Shown here: positions 22,801 to 33,258 of the stretch, piece after piece
How positions within the stretch are numbered: the stretch's first letter is position 1
How the letters are laid out: each line of letters begins with the position of its first letter
Origin: Halomonas binhaiensis
Lineage (GTDB): Bacteria > Pseudomonadota > Gammaproteobacteria > Pseudomonadales > Halomonadaceae
Assembly (NCBI RefSeq): GCF_008329985.2
Contig: NZ_CP038437.2
Coordinates: forward strand, 744,001-808,000
Direction of reading: 5' to 3'
Length of the DNA: 64,000 nucleotides
Program-made: the position numbers and the translations under genes
The notes under the pieces: model-generated
The model's database searches: none
Told to the model about the DNA's origin: nothing
The model's input: the letters and a program-made list of their open reading frames with translations, nothing else

Positions 22801-25800
22801 GCTGGCCAGATCCGCTACCACATCGCCGACATCGTCGGTCGCCGCAGCGATGACCGGGGCCGTGACGCCAGCACCGCCGCCACCCACGGTGACGTTGACC
22901 GGATCACTGGTGTTGCCCGCCGGATCGGTGGCGGTGACGCTCAGGTCAGTGCCATCGGCCAACGGAGCATCCGGGGTCACGCTCCAGGTACCATCTGGTT
23001 GCACTTCAGCCGTCAGGTCTGGAGTACCGTCACCATCGGTATCGATGTTGACAGTGCTGCCCGCTTCGGCAGTACCGCTGATGGCAGTGCCATCGGTCGG
23101 ATCTACGGCCGGAGCATCCGGTGCCGTAGTATCGACGGTCAGCTCGAAGGCGGCACTGGCATCGGAAGTGTTGCCGTCAGCATCGGTCGCGGTGGCAGTA
23201 AAGCTGTAGGTACCTTCAGCCAGATCGGCATCCGGGGTGAAGCTCCAGTTGCCATCGGCATCGGCAGTCGCGGTACCGACCTCGGTGCCATCCTGGAAGA
23301 TGGTGATAGTCGCGTCGGCATCAGCCGTACCGGTGAGGGTCGGCAGAGTGTCGTCAGTGCTGTCACCGCTGGCCAGATCCGCTACCACATCTCCCACATC
23401 GTCGGTCGCGGCGCCGATGACCGGAGCCGTAACGCCAGTACCGCCGCCACCCACGGTGACGTTGACCGGATCACTGCTGTTACCAGCCGGATCAGTGACA
23501 GTGACGCTCAGGTCGGTGCCATCGCCCAGCGGGGCATCCGGCGTCACACTCCAGTTACCGTCGGGGTCGACCTCGGCGGTCAGGTCCGGGGTACCGTCAC
23601 CATCGGTATCGATGTTGACCGTGGCACCTGGTTCGGCCGTCCCGCTGACTTCAGTGCCATCGGTCGGGTTGACGACTGGCGCATCCGGTGCGGTGGTATC
23701 GACGGTCAGCTCGAAGGCAGCACTGGCATCGGAGGTGTTGCCGTCAGCATCGGTCGCGGTGGCAGTAAAGCTGTAGGTACCTTCCGCCAGATCGGCATCC
23801 GGGGTGAAGCTCCAGTTGCCATCGGCGTCGGCGGTCGCAGTACCGACCTCGGTGCCATCCTGGAGGATGGTAATGGTCGCGTCGGCATCGGCGGTACCGG
23901 TGAGGGTCGGCAGAGTGTCGTCAGTGCTGTCACCGCTGGCCAGATCCGCTACCACATCTCCCACATCGTCGATCGCGGCGCCGATGACCGGAGCCGTCAC
24001 ACCTGCACCGCCGCCACCCACGGTGACGTTGACCGGGTCACTGCTGTTACCCGCCGGGTCAGTGACAGTGACGCTCAAGTCGGTGCCATCGCCCAGCGGG
24101 GCATCCGGCGTCACACTCCAGTTACCGTCGGGGTCGACCTCGGCGGTCAGGTCCGGGGTACCGTCACCATCGGTATCGATGTTGACCGTGGCACCTGGTT
24201 CGGCCGTACCGCTGATTTCGGTGCCATCGGTCGGGTTGACGACCGGAGCTTCCGGTGCCGTGGTATCGACGGTCAGCTCGAAGGCAGCACTGGCATCGGA
24301 CGTGTTGCCATCAGCATCGGTTGCGGTGGCAGTAAAGCTGTAGCTGCCTTCAGCCAGATCGGCATCCGGGGTGTAGCTCCAGTTGCCATCGGCATCGGCA
24401 GTCGCTGTGCCAATCTCGGTGCCGTCTTGGAAGACAGTGATGGTCGCGTCGGCAATGGCCGTACCGGTCAGAGTCGGCAGGGTGTCATCGGTGCTGTCGC
24501 CGCTGACGAGGTCGCCCGTGATATCCCCTACATCGTCCGTGATCGCGCCGATGACCGGAGCGGTCACACCCACACCGCCGCCACCCACGGTGACGCTGAC
24601 GGGATCGCTGGTGTTGCCGGCAGGGTCGGTCGCGGTGACGCTCAGCTCGGCACCATCGGCCAGCGGAGCATCCGGCGTCACGCTCCAGGTACCATCCGGC
24701 TGCACTTCAGCCGTCAGGTCCGGGGTGCCGTCGCCATCAGTATCGATATTGACGGTGGCGCCTGCTTCGGCAGTGCCGCTGATTTCGGTGCCATCGGTCG
24801 GGTTGATGGCTGGGGCATCCGGGGCGGTGGTGTCGATGGTCAGCTCGAAAGCAGCACTCGCATCGGAGGTGTTGCCGTCAGCATCGGTCGCGGTGGCAGT
24901 AAAGCTGTAGGTGCCTTCAGCCAGGTCGGCATCCGGGATGAAGCTCCAGTTGCCATCCGCATCGGCAGTCGCTGTGCCAATCTCGGTGCCGTCTTGGAAG
25001 ACAGTGATGGTCGCGTCAGCATCGGCAGTACCGTTCAGGGTCGGCAGAGTGTCATCAGTGCTGTCACCGCTGGCCAGATCCGCGACCACATCACCCACAT
25101 CGTCGGTCGCGGCGCCGATGACCGGGGCAGTCACACCTGCACCGCCGCCACCTACGGTGACGTTGACCGGATCGCTGGTGTTGCCGGCTGGGTCGGTGAC
25201 AGTAGCGCTGATTTCGGTGCCATCGCCCAGCGGGGCATCCGGCGTCACGCTCCAGTTACCGTCGGGATCGACCTCGGCAGTCAGATCCGGAGTACCGTCG
25301 CCATCGGTATCGATGTTGACCGTGGAGCCCGGCTCGGCAGTGCCGCTGATTTCGCTGCCATCGGTCGGGTTGACGACCGGGGCATCCGGTGCCGTGGTAT
25401 CGATGGTCAGCTCGAAAGCAGGGCTTTCGGCGGAGACGTTACCATCGGCATCCGTGGTGGTGGCAGTGAAGCTGTAGGTACCTTCAGCCAGTTCGGCATC
25501 CGGGGTGAAGCTCCAGTTGCCATCGGCATCGGCCGTCGCTGTGCCAATCTCGGTGCCATCCTGAAGGATGGTCACGGTGCTGTCGGCAGCGGCGGTGCCG
25601 GTCAGAGTCGGCAGAGTGTCATCAGTGCTGTCACCGCTGGCCAGATCGGCCACGACATCGCCCACATCATCAGTCACCGAGCCAATTTCCGGCGGCATGA
25701 CAACAGAACCATCCACCGTCGCGGTGACCGGATCGCTGGTGTTGCCGGCCGGGTCGGTGACGGTAGCGCTGATTTCGGTGCCGTCATCCAGCGGAGTTTC

Positions 25801-28800
25801 CGGGGTCACGCTCCAGTTACCGTCGGGGTCGACCTCGGCGGTCAGGTCCGGGGTGCCGTCGCCATCGGTATCGACGTTGACCGTAGAGCCGGGCTCGGCA
25901 GTACCGCTGATTTCGCTGCCATCGGTCGGGTTGATGACCGGAGCTTCCGGTGCCGTGGTGTCGACCGTCAGATCGAAAGCCGCACTCGGGTCGGAGGCGT
26001 TACCGTCAGCATCGGTCGCGGTGGCGGTGAAGCTGTAGTCGCCTTCGGCCAGTTCGGCATCCAGCGGGAAGCTCCAGTTGCCATCGGCATCCGCGGTCGC
26101 TGTGCCAATCTCGGTGCCATCCTGGAAGATGGTCACGGTGCTGTCGGCAGGTGCCGTGCCGTTGAGGACAGGCAGGGTGTCATCGGTGCTGTCGCCGCTG
26201 GACAACGGATCCGTGATGTCACCCACATCGTCGTCAGCCGTGATGATCACAGGGGCCATCACGATCGAGGTGTCGACGGTTGCCGTGACAGGATCACTGG
26301 TGTTACCCGCCGGGTCAGTGACCGTGGCGCTGACTTCGGTGCCGCCATCCAGCGGGGCATCAGGGGTCACGCTCCAGTTACCGTCGGGATCGACCTCGGT
26401 AGTCAGGTCCGGGGTGCCGTCGCCATCGGTATCAATGTTGACGGTGGAACCTGGCTCGGCAGTACCATTGAGTTCGCTGCCATCAGTCGGGTTGATGACC
26501 GGAGCTTCCGGCGCAGTGGTATCGACACCAAAGGTGATGGGGTCAGAGGTCGCGGAGATATTGCCTGCGTCATCACTGATCACCACCGTTGCGCTGTAGT
26601 CACTGTCGGCCAGAGTGCCGGGAATGGCCATGCTGGCGGAACCAGCAGTCACGTCATCCGCGGTCACGGTGTACTCGACGGTGGTGCCGTCATTGAGGGT
26701 CAGGGTGACGGTATCACCTTCCTGAGTGCCGGCGGTCAGAGTGACCTCGGCCTGGATGCCGTCGGCCAACTCGTCAGCATTGATAAAGCCATCATCGGCC
26801 TCGGGGAGGGCCAGCGTCGGGGCATCGCTGCCGTCGGCGCCACCGGGGCTGGTGAGGTCCACGGTCAGCTCGAAGGCTGCGCTTGGGTCGGACTCGGTGC
26901 CGTCGACGGTCGCGGTGGCGGTGAAGCTGTAGCTGCCTTCAGCCAGTTCGGCATCCAGCGGGAAGCTCCAGTTGCCATCGGCATCAGCGGTCGCAGTGCC
27001 AACCTCGGTGCCATCCTGGAAGATGGTCACGGTGCTGTCGGCAGGTGCTGTGCCGTTGAGGACAGGCAGGGTGTCATCGGTGCTGTCGCCGCTGACGAGG
27101 TCGCCCGTGATATCCCCCTCATCGTCCGTGATGGCGCCGATGACTGGGGCAGTCACACCCACACCGCCACCACCCACGGTGACGCTGACGGGATCGCTGG
27201 TGTTGCCAGCCGGATCAGTCGCAGTGACGCTCAGTTCGGTACCATCAGCCAGCGGAGCATCCGGCGTCGCGCTCCAGGTACCATCCGGCTGCACTTCAGC
27301 TGTCAGATCCGGGGTGCCGTCGCCGTCAGTATCGATGTTGACGGTGGCGCCGGTTTCGGCCGTCCCGCTGATTTCCGTGCCATCAGTCGGGTTGATAGCC
27401 GGGGCATTCGGTGCGGTCGTGTCGACGGTCAGCTCGAAGGCGTCACTAGGATCTGAGGTGTTGCCGCCGACGGTCGCGGTGGCGGTGAAGCTGTAGTCGC
27501 CTTCGGCCAGTTCGGCATCCAGCGGGAAGCTCCAGTTGCCATCGGCATCCGCGGTCGCTGTGCCAATCTCGGTGCCATCCTGGAAGATGGTCACGGTGCT
27601 GTCGGCAGGTGCCGTACCGTTGAGGACAGGCAGAGTGTCATCGGTGCTGTCGCCGCTGGACAGCGGATCCGTGATGGCACCCACATCGTCGTCAGCGGTG
27701 ATGATCACAGGAGCCATTACCACCGAGGTGTCGACAGTTGCGGTGGCCGGATCACTGGTGTTGCCCGCCGGGTCAGTGGCAGTGGCGCTGATTTCGGTGC
27801 CGTTTTCCAGCGGGGCATCTGGAGTGACCGACCAGTTGCCTGCATCATCGACAGGTGCAGTGTAGTCAGGGTTACCGTCACCATCGGTATCGACACCGAC
27901 CGTGGAGCCCGGCTCGGCAGTACCATTGATCACGCTGCCATCGGTTGGATTGATGACCGGGGCATCCGGCGCTGTGGCATCGACGGTGGAGGTGGTGGGC
28001 TCGCTGGTATTGCCAGCCGGATCGGTTGCGGTAACGGTAACTTCGGTGCCATCGGCAAGGGGCTCATCGGGAGTGACCGACCAGTTGCCGTCATCATCAG
28101 TTGTGGCGGTGTAATCGGGGTTGCCGTCACCATCGGTATCGACCTCGATGGTGCTGCCTGGCTCGGCGGTACCGCCGATGGTTTCACCATTGGTCGGATC
28201 GACGACCGGAGCATCCGGAGCCGTGGCATCGACGGTGGAGGTGGTGGGCTCGCTGGTATTTCCGGCTGGATCAGTCGCAGTAACGGTGATCTCGGAGCCA
28301 TCATCGAGAGGCTGATCCGGAGTGATGGACCAGTTGCCGTCATCATCGGTCGTCGTGGTGTAATCGGGGTTGCCATCACCATCGGTATCGACCTCGATGG
28401 TGCTGCCTGGCTCGGCGGTACCGCCGATGGTTTCACCATTGGTCGGGTCGACAACCGGGGCATCCGGTGCAGTGCCATCAACCGTGGTGGTCGTGGGGTC
28501 GCTGGTGTTGCCGGCCGGATCGGTTGCGGTAACAGTGATCTCGGAGCCATCGTCAAGTGGCTCATCGGGAGTGATGGACCAGTTGCCGTCATCATCGGTC
28601 GTCGTGGTGTAATCGGGATTGCCATCACCATCGGTATCGACCTCGATGGTGCTGCCTGGCTCGGCAGTACCGCTGATGGTGCTGCCATTGGTCGGGTTGA
28701 CGACAGGGGCGTCCGGAGCGATGCCGTCAACGGTGACGGTAGTGGGGTCGCTGGTGTTGCCGGAAGGGTCGGTCGCGGTAACGGTGATCTCGGAGCCATC

Positions 28801-29475
28801 ATCGAGAGGCTGATCCGGAGTGATGGACCAGTTGCCGTCATCGTCGGCAGTCGCGGTGTAATCGGGGTTGCCGTCACCATCGGTATCGACCTCGATGGTG
28901 CTGCCTGGCTCGGCGGTACCGCTGATGGTGCTGCCATTGGTCGGGTTGACGACAGGGGCGTCCGGAGCGGTGGTGTCCGGGTTCGGAGAGGTGGGGTCAT
29001 CATCATCTCCTCCGCCACCACCGCCACCACCACCGCCACCAGCGGCGGCGGCTACAAGGGCCAGTAATCCGGCTGCGCCACCCACTACCCAGGGATTGAT
29101 GCCATCCTCGGCGCCACCCGCCGCTACCATGGCGAAGTCAGCCGTTTCGCCAGTAGGGATGAATTCGGCAAAGACGACACCGTCTGAGCCCGCGGGGCCA
29201 AGGTTTGCCCACACAATGGCACCTTCGTCATCGACGAGATACAGCTCGCTGGGGCCTGTGCCTGGGTCTACATAGAAGTCGGTCAGTGTGATGACCTGGC
29301 CGTCATTGGTAACGATGATCAGATCATCGCCTTCGCGAGTGAAGGATTGAATATCATCTGGGTCCAGGTGCAGCAGCACTTTGGACGGTTCTTCCAAAAC
29401 GAGGTTGTTACCCTCCAGAACCCACGGGGGTACATCGCTGAAGCTTCCACCTAATTCCGTTGTTTTGATATCCAT
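19822..29475 (-). CDS. Giant BapA/LapA-like RTX adhesin with Ig-like repeat arrays
   Basis: A cell-surface adhesin, probably for biofilm formation, of about 3217 residues. Order seen: a BapA-type N-terminal prefix domain (1-120), a hydrophobic Gly/Ala segment and a Gly11 run followed by Asp4 (about 130-165), and five Ig-like units of 83 residues. A long alternating array follows with about 11 units of each of two types: one carries the calcium-binding-like DTDGDGTPD, the other carries FQDGTE and [10 protein letters not shown]. Two unrelated domains come next, then RTX nonapeptides ([17 protein letters not shown], about 3041-3119), then a secretion tail ending VNVEVA. The protein is very acidic and lacks Cys in the repeats. 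The ATG at 29475 has AAGGGAA upstream; a GTG at 29493 adds six residues. AAGG sequences near residue 120-150 could be LapG-like cleavage sites, but no LapG or LapD is in the window. The cognate TolC-like, ABC and HlyD genes follow directly. Confidence 0.93.
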   Translation of the reverse strand: MDIKTTELGGSFSDVPPWVLEGNNLVLEEPSKVLLHLDPDDIQSFTREGDDLIIVTNDGQVITLTDFYVDPGTGPSELYLVDDEGAIVWANLGPAGSDGVVFAEFIPTGETADFAMVAAGGAEDGINPWVVGGAAGLLALVAAAAGGGGGGGGGGGDDDDPTSPNPDTTAPDAPVVNPTNGSTISGTAEPGSTIEVDTDGDGNPDYTATADDDGNWSITPDQPLDDGSEITVTATDPSGNTSDPTTVTVDGIAPDAPVVNPTNGSTISGTAEPGSTIEVDTDGDGNPDYTTTTDDDGNWSITPDEPLDDGSEITVTATDPAGNTSDPTTTTVDGTAPDAPVVDPTNGETIGGTAEPGSTIEVDTDGDGNPDYTTTTDDDGNWSITPDQPLDDGSEITVTATDPAGNTSEPTTSTVDATAPDAPVVDPTNGETIGGTAEPGSTIEVDTDGDGNPDYTATTDDDGNWSVTPDEPLADGTEVTVTATDPAGNTSEPTTSTVDATAPDAPVINPTDGSVINGTAEPGSTVGVDTDGDGNPDYTAPVDDAGNWSVTPDAPLENGTEISATATDPAGNTSDPATATVDTSVVMAPVIITADDDVGAITDPLSSGDSTDDTLPVLNGTAPADSTVTIFQDGTEIGTATADADGNWSFPLDAELAEGDYSFTATATVGGNTSDPSDAFELTVDTTAPNAPAINPTDGTEISGTAETGATVNIDTDGDGTPDLTAEVQPDGTWSATPDAPLADGTELSVTATDPAGNTSDPVSVTVGGGGVGVTAPVIGAITDDEGDITGDLVSGDSTDDTLPVLNGTAPADSTVTIFQDGTEVGTATADADGNWSFPLDAELAEGSYSFTATATVDGTESDPSAAFELTVDLTSPGGADGSDAPTLALPEADDGFINADELADGIQAEVTLTAGTQEGDTVTLTLNDGTTVEYTVTADDVTAGSASMAIPGTLADSDYSATVVISDDAGNISATSDPITFGVDTTAPEAPVINPTDGSELNGTAEPGSTVNIDTDGDGTPDLTTEVDPDGNWSVTPDAPLDGGTEVSATVTDPAGNTSDPVTATVDTSIVMAPVIITADDDVGDITDPLSSGDSTDDTLPVLNGTAPADSTVTIFQDGTEIGTATADADGNWSFPLDAELAEGDYSFTATATDADGNASDPSAAFDLTVDTTAPEAPVINPTDGSEISGTAEPGSTVNVDTDGDGTPDLTAEVDPDGNWSVTPETPLDDGTEISATVTDPAGNTSDPVTATVDGSVVMPPEIGSVTDDVGDVVADLASGDSTDDTLPTLTGTAAADSTVTILQDGTEIGTATADADGNWSFTPDAELAEGTYSFTATTTDADGNVSAESPAFELTIDTTAPDAPVVNPTDGSEISGTAEPGSTVNIDTDGDGTPDLTAEVDPDGNWSVTPDAPLGDGTEISATVTDPAGNTSDPVNVTVGGGGAGVTAPVIGAATDDVGDVVADLASGDSTDDTLPTLNGTADADATITVFQDGTEIGTATADADGNWSFIPDADLAEGTYSFTATATDADGNTSDASAAFELTIDTTAPDAPAINPTDGTEISGTAEAGATVNIDTDGDGTPDLTAEVQPDGTWSVTPDAPLADGAELSVTATDPAGNTSDPVSVTVGGGGVGVTAPVIGAITDDVGDITGDLVSGDSTDDTLPTLTGTAIADATITVFQDGTEIGTATADADGNWSYTPDADLAEGSYSFTATATDADGNTSDASAAFELTVDTTAPEAPVVNPTDGTEISGTAEPGATVNIDTDGDGTPDLTAEVDPDGNWSVTPDAPLGDGTDLSVTVTDPAGNSSDPVNVTVGGGGAGVTAPVIGAAIDDVGDVVADLASGDSTDDTLPTLTGTADADATITILQDGTEVGTATADADGNWSFTPDADLAEGTYSFTATATDADGNTSDASAAFELTVDTTAPDAPVVNPTDGTEVSGTAEPGATVNIDTDGDGTPDLTAEVDPDGNWSVTPDAPLGDGTDLSVTVTDPAGNSSDPVNVTVGGGGTGVTAPVIGAATDDVGDVVADLASGDSTDDTLPTLTGTADADATITIFQDGTEVGTATADADGNWSFTPDADLAEGTYSFTATATDADGNTSDASAAFELTVDTTAPDAPAVDPTDGTAISGTAEAGSTVNIDTDGDGTPDLTAEVQPDGTWSVTPDAPLADGTDLSVTATDPAGNTSDPVNVTVGGGGAGVTAPVIAAATDDVGDVVADLASGDSTDDTLPTLTGTAVADATITIFQDGTEVGTATADADGNWSFTPDADLAEGSYSFTATATDADGNTSDASAAFELTVDTTAPDAPVVDPTDGTAISGTAEAGSTVNIDTDGDGTPDLTAEVQPDGTWSVTPDAPLADGTDLSVTATDPAGNTSDPVNVTVGGGGAGVTAPVIAAATDDVGDVVADLASGDSTDDTLPTLTGTAVADATITIFQDGTEVGTATADADGNWSFTPDADLAEGSYSFTATATDADGNTSDASAAFELTVDTTAPDAPVVDPTDGTAISGTAEAGSTVNIDTDGDGTPDLTADVDADGNWSVTPDAPLADGAELSVTATDPAGNTSGPATVTVGGGGGTVTAPVITAATDDVGSVLDDLASGDSTDDTLPTLTGTADAGATITIFQDGTEIGTATAGAGGNWSFTPDADLAEGSYSFTATATDADGNTSDASAAFELTVDTTAPDAPVVDPTDGTAISGTAEAGSTINIDTDGDGNPDLTADVDADGNWSVTPGTPLAAGIVLAITAMDAAGNISAEASATVGAVSLDTDGDGSTVGITGITEDTGFDANDFFTSDNTLQINGFIDLDDGHDLSVEFNGTTYTEADAEFTVNADGTWVLDLTDTVLDDGQYVATATISNGTDSESITRTITVQSDTSPVVSASSGGLLGLVGVEALGGILDLSTQMFTAYDPTGDLTSIEIEYVALIGVSLNIDTWTASEQLASELGLTFTREVEPGLLGIVGPTARMTITAEDGGTIGNLEINEFLGSVQLASSLLGASLLPTINITATDAEGQTASDSATNLLDLDLLGGAGTSVIEGTAEADTLDGTGGADRLYGYDGDDVLNGGAGNDTLRGGNGNDTLNGGDGNDVLVYDGLGNDTFDGGAGEDTLVLAGAGVELDFVSGAAPEVANVEHLSIGGTGANTVTLDEASVISITDDNNQLYIEGDASDTLNISGATATGNSQTSANGDITYNEYTLGNTTVLVEDQVNVEVA
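21270..25500 (-). repeat. 567-bp tandem repeat array in the adhesin gene
   Basis: The codons for QDGTE recur every 567 bases (near 21590, 22157, 22724, 23291, 23858, 24425, 24992, 25559), each unit coding a pair of Ig-like domains of 189 residues. Units near 22000-23100 are almost identical over hundreds of bases. Further out towards 27700 the spacing becomes irregular because other domains are inserted. Confidence 0.9.
27735..28985 (-). repeat. 249-bp tandem repeat array in the N-terminal part of the adhesin
   Basis: Five units of 83 residues ([12 protein letters not shown] to TVD) repeat every 249 bases, with phased positions near 28121, 28370, 28619 and 28868. Each carries [10 protein letters not shown], an acidic calcium-binding-like loop. 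Confidence 0.9.
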
Positions 29476-29493
29476 TATGGTGTTCCCTTGCAC

Positions 29494-29958
29494 GTGAAGT
29501 GATAGCCCTGCGAGGCCATTTTCAAAGAGGCATCCGAGGTACTCTTACATGGCGCAGTACGAAATATCTAATGCTTTTATGTGACACTATTAATTCCGTC
29601 TGTTAGCCGATGTCTCCAGAGAACTAATGTAGTAGACCTAATGCCTAATATGGCAAGCCCAAAAAGCAGGTGTTACACCTGTAACGGTGCGAGAGAGCTG
29701 GAATGGGCTATCCGCTGCCAGCTATCAGCGGCACTGGTGATGCTGGTTTCGAAGCGTACAGAAGTGTGGCGGGGTTTTTGTTTGTTAATGCTTTGTCATT
29801 AAATGAAAATTCGTGTGAGCAGATTGTTTTGTAACAAGGTTCGCATTCACTGGTGTTTCGATAGAGCGCTCTAATGCCTATGAGGGGGTGTCTGATCGTT
29901 AGTCACTTCCTCAAGGTTTTTTTGACACCCTTCATTTGTCACTGAGGGGCGGGTTACA
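29494..29958. other. Divergent intergenic region with two palindromes
   Basis: About 465 bases between the leftward adhesin operon and the rightward membrane protein gene. No gene is supported. Two dyads stand out: GTTACA-CC-TGTAAC (29672-29685) and the perfect palindrome TAGAGCGCTCTA (29862-29873). Either could be an operator. No promoter could be assigned with confidence. Confidence 0.45.
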
Positions 29959-30324
29959 GTGACGGCAGGCGAGGTCAGGGCTTCGCGCTATGTGTATGAA
30001 GAGAAAATGTCTCCCTGCGCCGAGGCCTCGTCGATGATATTGAATGGCACACATCTTGAGCACTTCGTTATCGGTATGGGTATCCAGGTGTGCTTGTGGC
30101 CGTTTTTTGGACGTTGGTCGGCAGGTGCCATTAGTGTGGCCGTTTTTCTGGGCCGGGAAATCGCACAGCATGAATACAAGGGGGGCGGTGGCAATGCTGT
30201 GAGCTGGTACTACGGGCTGGTGTATCACTGGAGCCTGGATTCGGTACTTGATGTATTGTCTCCCTTGCTGGCCTGCCTTTTGCTGGCATGGCTGGGAGGT
30301 GCAGTGTTGAGACGCTGGGCATGA
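29959..30324 (+). CDS. Small predicted membrane protein, unknown function
   Basis: A frame of 121 residues that I cannot assign to a named family. Two hydrophobic stretches are visible, HFVIGMGIQVCLWPFFG to ISVAVFLG and LDVLSPLLACLLLAWLGGAVL, separated by a polar loop with GREIAQHEYKGGGG and WYYGLVYHW. The start is uncertain: GTG at 29959 follows a GAGGGGCGG stretch, but ATG at 30007 or 30034 would also keep both hydrophobic segments. Its stop overlaps the ATG of the glycosyltransferase-like gene as ATGA, which supports that it is translated. The GREIAQ-x-EY stretch recalls small phage-type membrane proteins, but I cannot confirm this. Confidence 0.6.
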   Translation: MTAGEVRASRYVYEEKMSPCAEASSMILNGTHLEHFVIGMGIQVCLWPFFGRWSAGAISVAVFLGREIAQHEYKGGGGNAVSWYYGLVYHWSLDSVLDVLSPLLACLLLAWLGGAVLRRWA

Positions 30325-31358
30325 ACAGGAGACAGGCTCACTGGCTAGTGCTCAGCGATGGCGCCAGACCTACGGAAGACATCTATTTTCTTGCTTCTGT
30401 TGCGCCCTGGTTGCAGGAACGTGGCGCTCGTATCACGCGCCTGGATACACGAACTTGGCGTCACCCGCGCTGGTGCTGGCCGTGGCTGCGACGGTTGATG
30501 CGCGATGCTCATGTCATCGTTTGCCGTGGCCTGTCGCTACCCTGGTGTGAAGTTCTGGAGCGTGAGCGTTCTCGCCTGGCCGGGGTGTATTACGTGATTG
30601 ACGATGATCTTTCTGCAGCAGTGCAGGATCATTCGCTGCCTGAAGGCTATCGCCAGCGTATGGCTGCCAAGGTGGAGGAACAGAAGCGATTGCTGCCATT
30701 GGTTGATGAGGTGATTGCATGCAGCGATCAGCTTGCCAGGACTTTTGTCGATCGGCACCGTCATGTCAGCATCCTGACACCCGGGCTGATTGCGACCCCA
30801 CCCAGCCTTGAACATTTCAAGGCCGCTGAATGGCGTGTAGGGTTTCATGGTACTCGTGCCCATCTGAAGGATCTCGAGCATATTATCCCGGCACTGGCAT
30901 CAATCCATGAAGCATGCCATCAAGTGCAGTTCGAGTTGATGCTTGGGCGTTTTGCTCCACCAGAGCTGGCTACCCTGAAGCGGGTGAGCACGCCATCCCC
31001 TCTCCTCTGGAAAGACTTCCTGGACTATCAATGCAAGCACCGCATCCATATCGGTCTCGCGCCGCTATGGCCCACCGCGTTCAATGCAGGAAAGTCCTAT
31101 ATCAAGTTCCTGGATATTACGCTGATGGGTGGCGTTGGAATCTACAGCCAACGCTCTCCATACAAGGATCTGGTCAGTGATGAGGTTGATGGGCTGCTGG
31201 CGGAAGACCATTCTGATCACTGGCAAGAATGCATGAGACGCCTGCTGGCATTTCCACAAGATGCCCAGCGAATGGCACTGGCCGCAGCGGATAAGGCCAG
31301 GGAAGAGTGTGGTTCTGAGACAGGGCGAGAATTCTGGCTGAAGCGTCAGGTATCCTGA
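30321..31358 (+). CDS. Glycosyltransferase-like protein (GT-B fold, group 1 type)
   Basis: The 345 residues look like a two-domain GT-B glycosyltransferase. The N-terminal half has HWLVLSDGARPTEDIYFL, AHVIVCRGLSLPWCE, VYYVIDDDL and VDEVIACSDQLARTF. The C-terminal half has WRVGFHGTRAHLKDLEHI, IHIGLAPLWPTAFNAGKSYIKFLD and GGVGIYSQRSPYKDLV, the usual donor-binding Lys/Glu region of group 1 enzymes. ATG at 30321 overlaps the stop of the preceding gene (ATGA), so translation is probably coupled; an upstream in-frame ATG at 30288 is less likely. Substrate is unknown. Its place next to the adhesin operon allows a role in surface glycosylation, which is only a guess. Confidence 0.75.
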   Translation: MNRRQAHWLVLSDGARPTEDIYFLASVAPWLQERGARITRLDTRTWRHPRWCWPWLRRLMRDAHVIVCRGLSLPWCEVLERERSRLAGVYYVIDDDLSAAVQDHSLPEGYRQRMAAKVEEQKRLLPLVDEVIACSDQLARTFVDRHRHVSILTPGLIATPPSLEHFKAAEWRVGFHGTRAHLKDLEHIIPALASIHEACHQVQFELMLGRFAPPELATLKRVSTPSPLLWKDFLDYQCKHRIHIGLAPLWPTAFNAGKSYIKFLDITLMGGVGIYSQRSPYKDLVSDEVDGLLAEDHSDHWQECMRRLLAFPQDAQRMALAAADKAREECGSETGREFWLKRQVS

Positions 31359-31514
31359 TATATATAGTGCACTACTTCATGCTTAATAATGACTTGTTCA
31401 GCCGGAAAAAAGAACCATGAATGGCAGGGCAAGGCTGACTGAGTTATGGACGTCTGGCAATTCTTGGTGCCTGGAAATATATGTGGCAGAGACATGCTTT
31501 TTCAATATGAAACG

Positions 31515-31548
31515 AAAAGGCGCCCATGTGGTGATGGGTTGCCTTTTT
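31515..31548 (+). terminator. Terminator downstream of glycosyltransferase-like gene
   Basis: AAAAGGC-G-CCCAT / ATGGG-TT-GCCTTTTT stem-loop with a T5 end, between the convergent glycosyltransferase-like and anr genes. Confidence 0.8.
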
Positions 31549-31608
31549 GTTTGTTCATCATGAAGTGGTTGGAGTGCCTGCCATATACCGGTGGTTGTTT
31601 TCAGAGAC

Positions 31609-32349
31609 TTAGTTTGTTTCAGTGTCAGCGAGTCTCGTCAGGTCATTGATGTTGAGGATATGTACTTCACGGCCGGATACTGCGACCAGGTCCTGCTGTT
31701 GGAAGCGTCCAAGGATGCGACTAATGGTTTCTACCGCAAGGCCCAGGTGATTACCGATATCTGCGCGGGACATGGATAGGCGGAAGCTGAAAGGCGAATA
31801 CCCGCGTCGCCTGAAGCGATCGGATAGTCCGAGGAAGAAGCAGGCCAGTCTTTGGTCGGCAGTCTTGCGCGAGAGCAGCTGCATCATGCGCCGGTCCTGG
31901 TGCAACTCCTTGCTGATGGTTCTCAGCAACTGGGAGCGTAGCTCGGGCAGCGTCTGGGATAAGGTATCGAGACGATCGAATGGAATCTCGCATACCGTAG
32001 TCATTTCCAGGGCCACGACACTGCCGGTATACAAGCCATCGCTGATGCCATCGAGCCCAATGATTTCGCTGGGTAGAAAAAAATTGGTCAGTTGGGCTTC
32101 ACCACTACCTTCAGTGATGGTTTGCTTCAAGCTTCCTGAGCGTACGGCATATATGCTGGTGAAAGGGTCTCCCTGTTCAATCAAGCGAGTGCCTTTCTTG
32201 ATCGGTGGATGACGACGAATAATGGAGTCGAAGCGTTCCAGGTCGTTCGTGTCGAGTGACAACGGCAGGCAGAGCGAGCTCAGTCGGCAGGAATCACAGC
32301 GAGTTTCTTGTAGCAGGGAACGCCGTCGGTCTTGGGCCGAGGAAGACAT
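31609..32349 (-). CDS. anr: FNR/ANR-family oxygen-responsive transcriptional regulator
   Basis: A cytoplasmic global regulator of the aerobic-anaerobic switch. The 246 residues contain the Fe-S ligands Cys18, Cys21, Cys27 and Cys120, which match the four-cysteine pattern of FNR/ANR. A cyclic-nucleotide-binding-like beta roll (about 50-130) follows, then a dimer helix, then a helix-turn-helix MSRADIGNHLGLAVETISRIL whose recognition helix carries the ExxSR residues that read TTGAT half sites. It lies beside the cbb3 oxidase genes, as anr does in Pseudomonas. There hemN sits between anr and the TauE/SafE-type gene; here hemN is absent. A 30-bp dyad lies in its upstream region. Confidence 0.93.
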   Translation of the reverse strand: MSSSAQDRRRSLLQETRCDSCRLSSLCLPLSLDTNDLERFDSIIRRHPPIKKGTRLIEQGDPFTSIYAVRSGSLKQTITEGSGEAQLTNFFLPSEIIGLDGISDGLYTGSVVALEMTTVCEIPFDRLDTLSQTLPELRSQLLRTISKELHQDRRMMQLLSRKTADQRLACFFLGLSDRFRRRGYSPFSFRLSMSRADIGNHLGLAVETISRILGRFQQQDLVAVSGREVHILNINDLTRLADTETN

Positions 32350-32394
32350 TCACAGCTCCTGTTGATCATCAGTTGCGAACGAAAATGTAAAAGG

Positions 32395-32424
32395 TGCCAA
32401 TGGAATCATTATTCCAGCTTGGCA
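32395..32424. promoter_or_regulatory. 30-bp dyad upstream of anr, candidate operator
   Basis: TGCCAA, then TGGAAT-CATT-ATTCCA (a perfect interrupted palindrome), then TTGGCA, forms a nested dyad about 45 bases upstream of the anr start. It does not match the FNR box TTGAT-N4-ATCAA. The binding factor is unknown. Confidence 0.45.
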
Positions 32425-32568
32425 CAGAACTGGCGTCATTTTACACACTTGAAATGTATAGCGGATATGCATACCTCTTCTGGAGAGGGGGAGATACATC
32501 CAATTTTTTCTGAAATTTTATGTAAATACGCTGATTTTTCTGAATTTCGTTCTGGGGCAATATTTGTA

Positions 32569-33258
32569 TTATAGATGCATTGTAGCTCTTGATATTTGCC
32601 AAATGGCAAAGGAGACAATCAAGGCTGCGGCGATCCAGCGAGTACTGTTCAGCGCGAGCAGGTGTTGTAATTGACGTGCAGCAAGGCCGCTGAACAGCAA
32701 TGCTGGCAGGGTACCCAGGCCGAAAGCTGTCAATAGTATCGCTCCCTCAATGGCGTCGGCACTGGCCAGGCTCCATGTCAACATGGAGTAGACCAGGCCA
32801 CAAGGTAGCCAGCCCCATATGGCCCCCAGCACCACGGCCTGGGGAATGTGCACTACTGGCAGTAACTTGCGTCCAGCAGGTTCAATATGCCGCCAGAGGT
32901 GTCGCCCAAGCCTTTCGACATGGCGTAATCCCTTCCAGAAGTTGGCAATGTAAAGTGCCATCAGCATCAGCATCAGAGCTGAAAGCAGCTGCATTGCAGT
33001 GTGCATGCCCGGTGCGAGTGTCACTACGGAGCCCAGTGTTGCGGCTGACGCTCCGGCAATCGCATAGCTGATGATACGTCCCAGGTTGTAACCCAGTACC
33101 AGGCCTGTGAGCCGGACTGGCTGGCGCATGCTGGGTGGGATGTTGAAGGTCAGTACACTCATGATTCCACCACACATGCCAATGCAGTGGGCGCTGCCCA
33201 GCAGGCCAAAGACAAAGGCCGCGGCAAAGGCCGGCAGTTCCAGTCCAGTCGGGTTCAT
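32569..33258 (-). CDS. TauE/SafE-type membrane protein associated with cbb3 oxidase assembly
   Basis: A polytopic inner membrane protein of 229 residues with about six hydrophobic segments. Family motifs are GSAHCIGMCGG near the N terminus and WGWLPCGLVYSML in the second half, each with conserved Cys and His that may bind metal. Members annotated as sulfite exporter TauE/SafE sit next to ccoS in Pseudomonas and related bacteria. The location suggests metal or redox support for cbb3 oxidase maturation rather than sulfite export. The start overlaps the ccoS stop (ATGA). Confidence 0.85.
   Translation of the reverse strand: MNPTGLELPAFAAAFVFGLLGSAHCIGMCGGIMSVLTFNIPPSMRQPVRLTGLVLGYNLGRIISYAIAGASAATLGSVVTLAPGMHTAMQLLSALMLMLMALYIANFWKGLRHVERLGRHLWRHIEPAGRKLLPVVHIPQAVVLGAIWGWLPCGLVYSMLTWSLASADAIEGAILLTAFGLGTLPALLFSGLAARQLQHLLALNSTRWIAAALIVSFAIWQISRATMHL

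Noticed and set aside
22999..27456. Open frame of 1485 codons on the plus strand, antisense to the adhesin
   Set aside because: It is the mirror of the repetitive GC-rich adhesin gene; the product is a low-complexity artefact.
29581..29802. 73-codon frame between adhesin and membrane protein genes
   Set aside because: Runs through a palindrome in the control region, without start signals or recognisable sequence.
31446..31649. 67-codon frame after the glycosyltransferase-like gene
   Set aside because: It spans the terminator at 31515-31548 and overlaps the end of anr.
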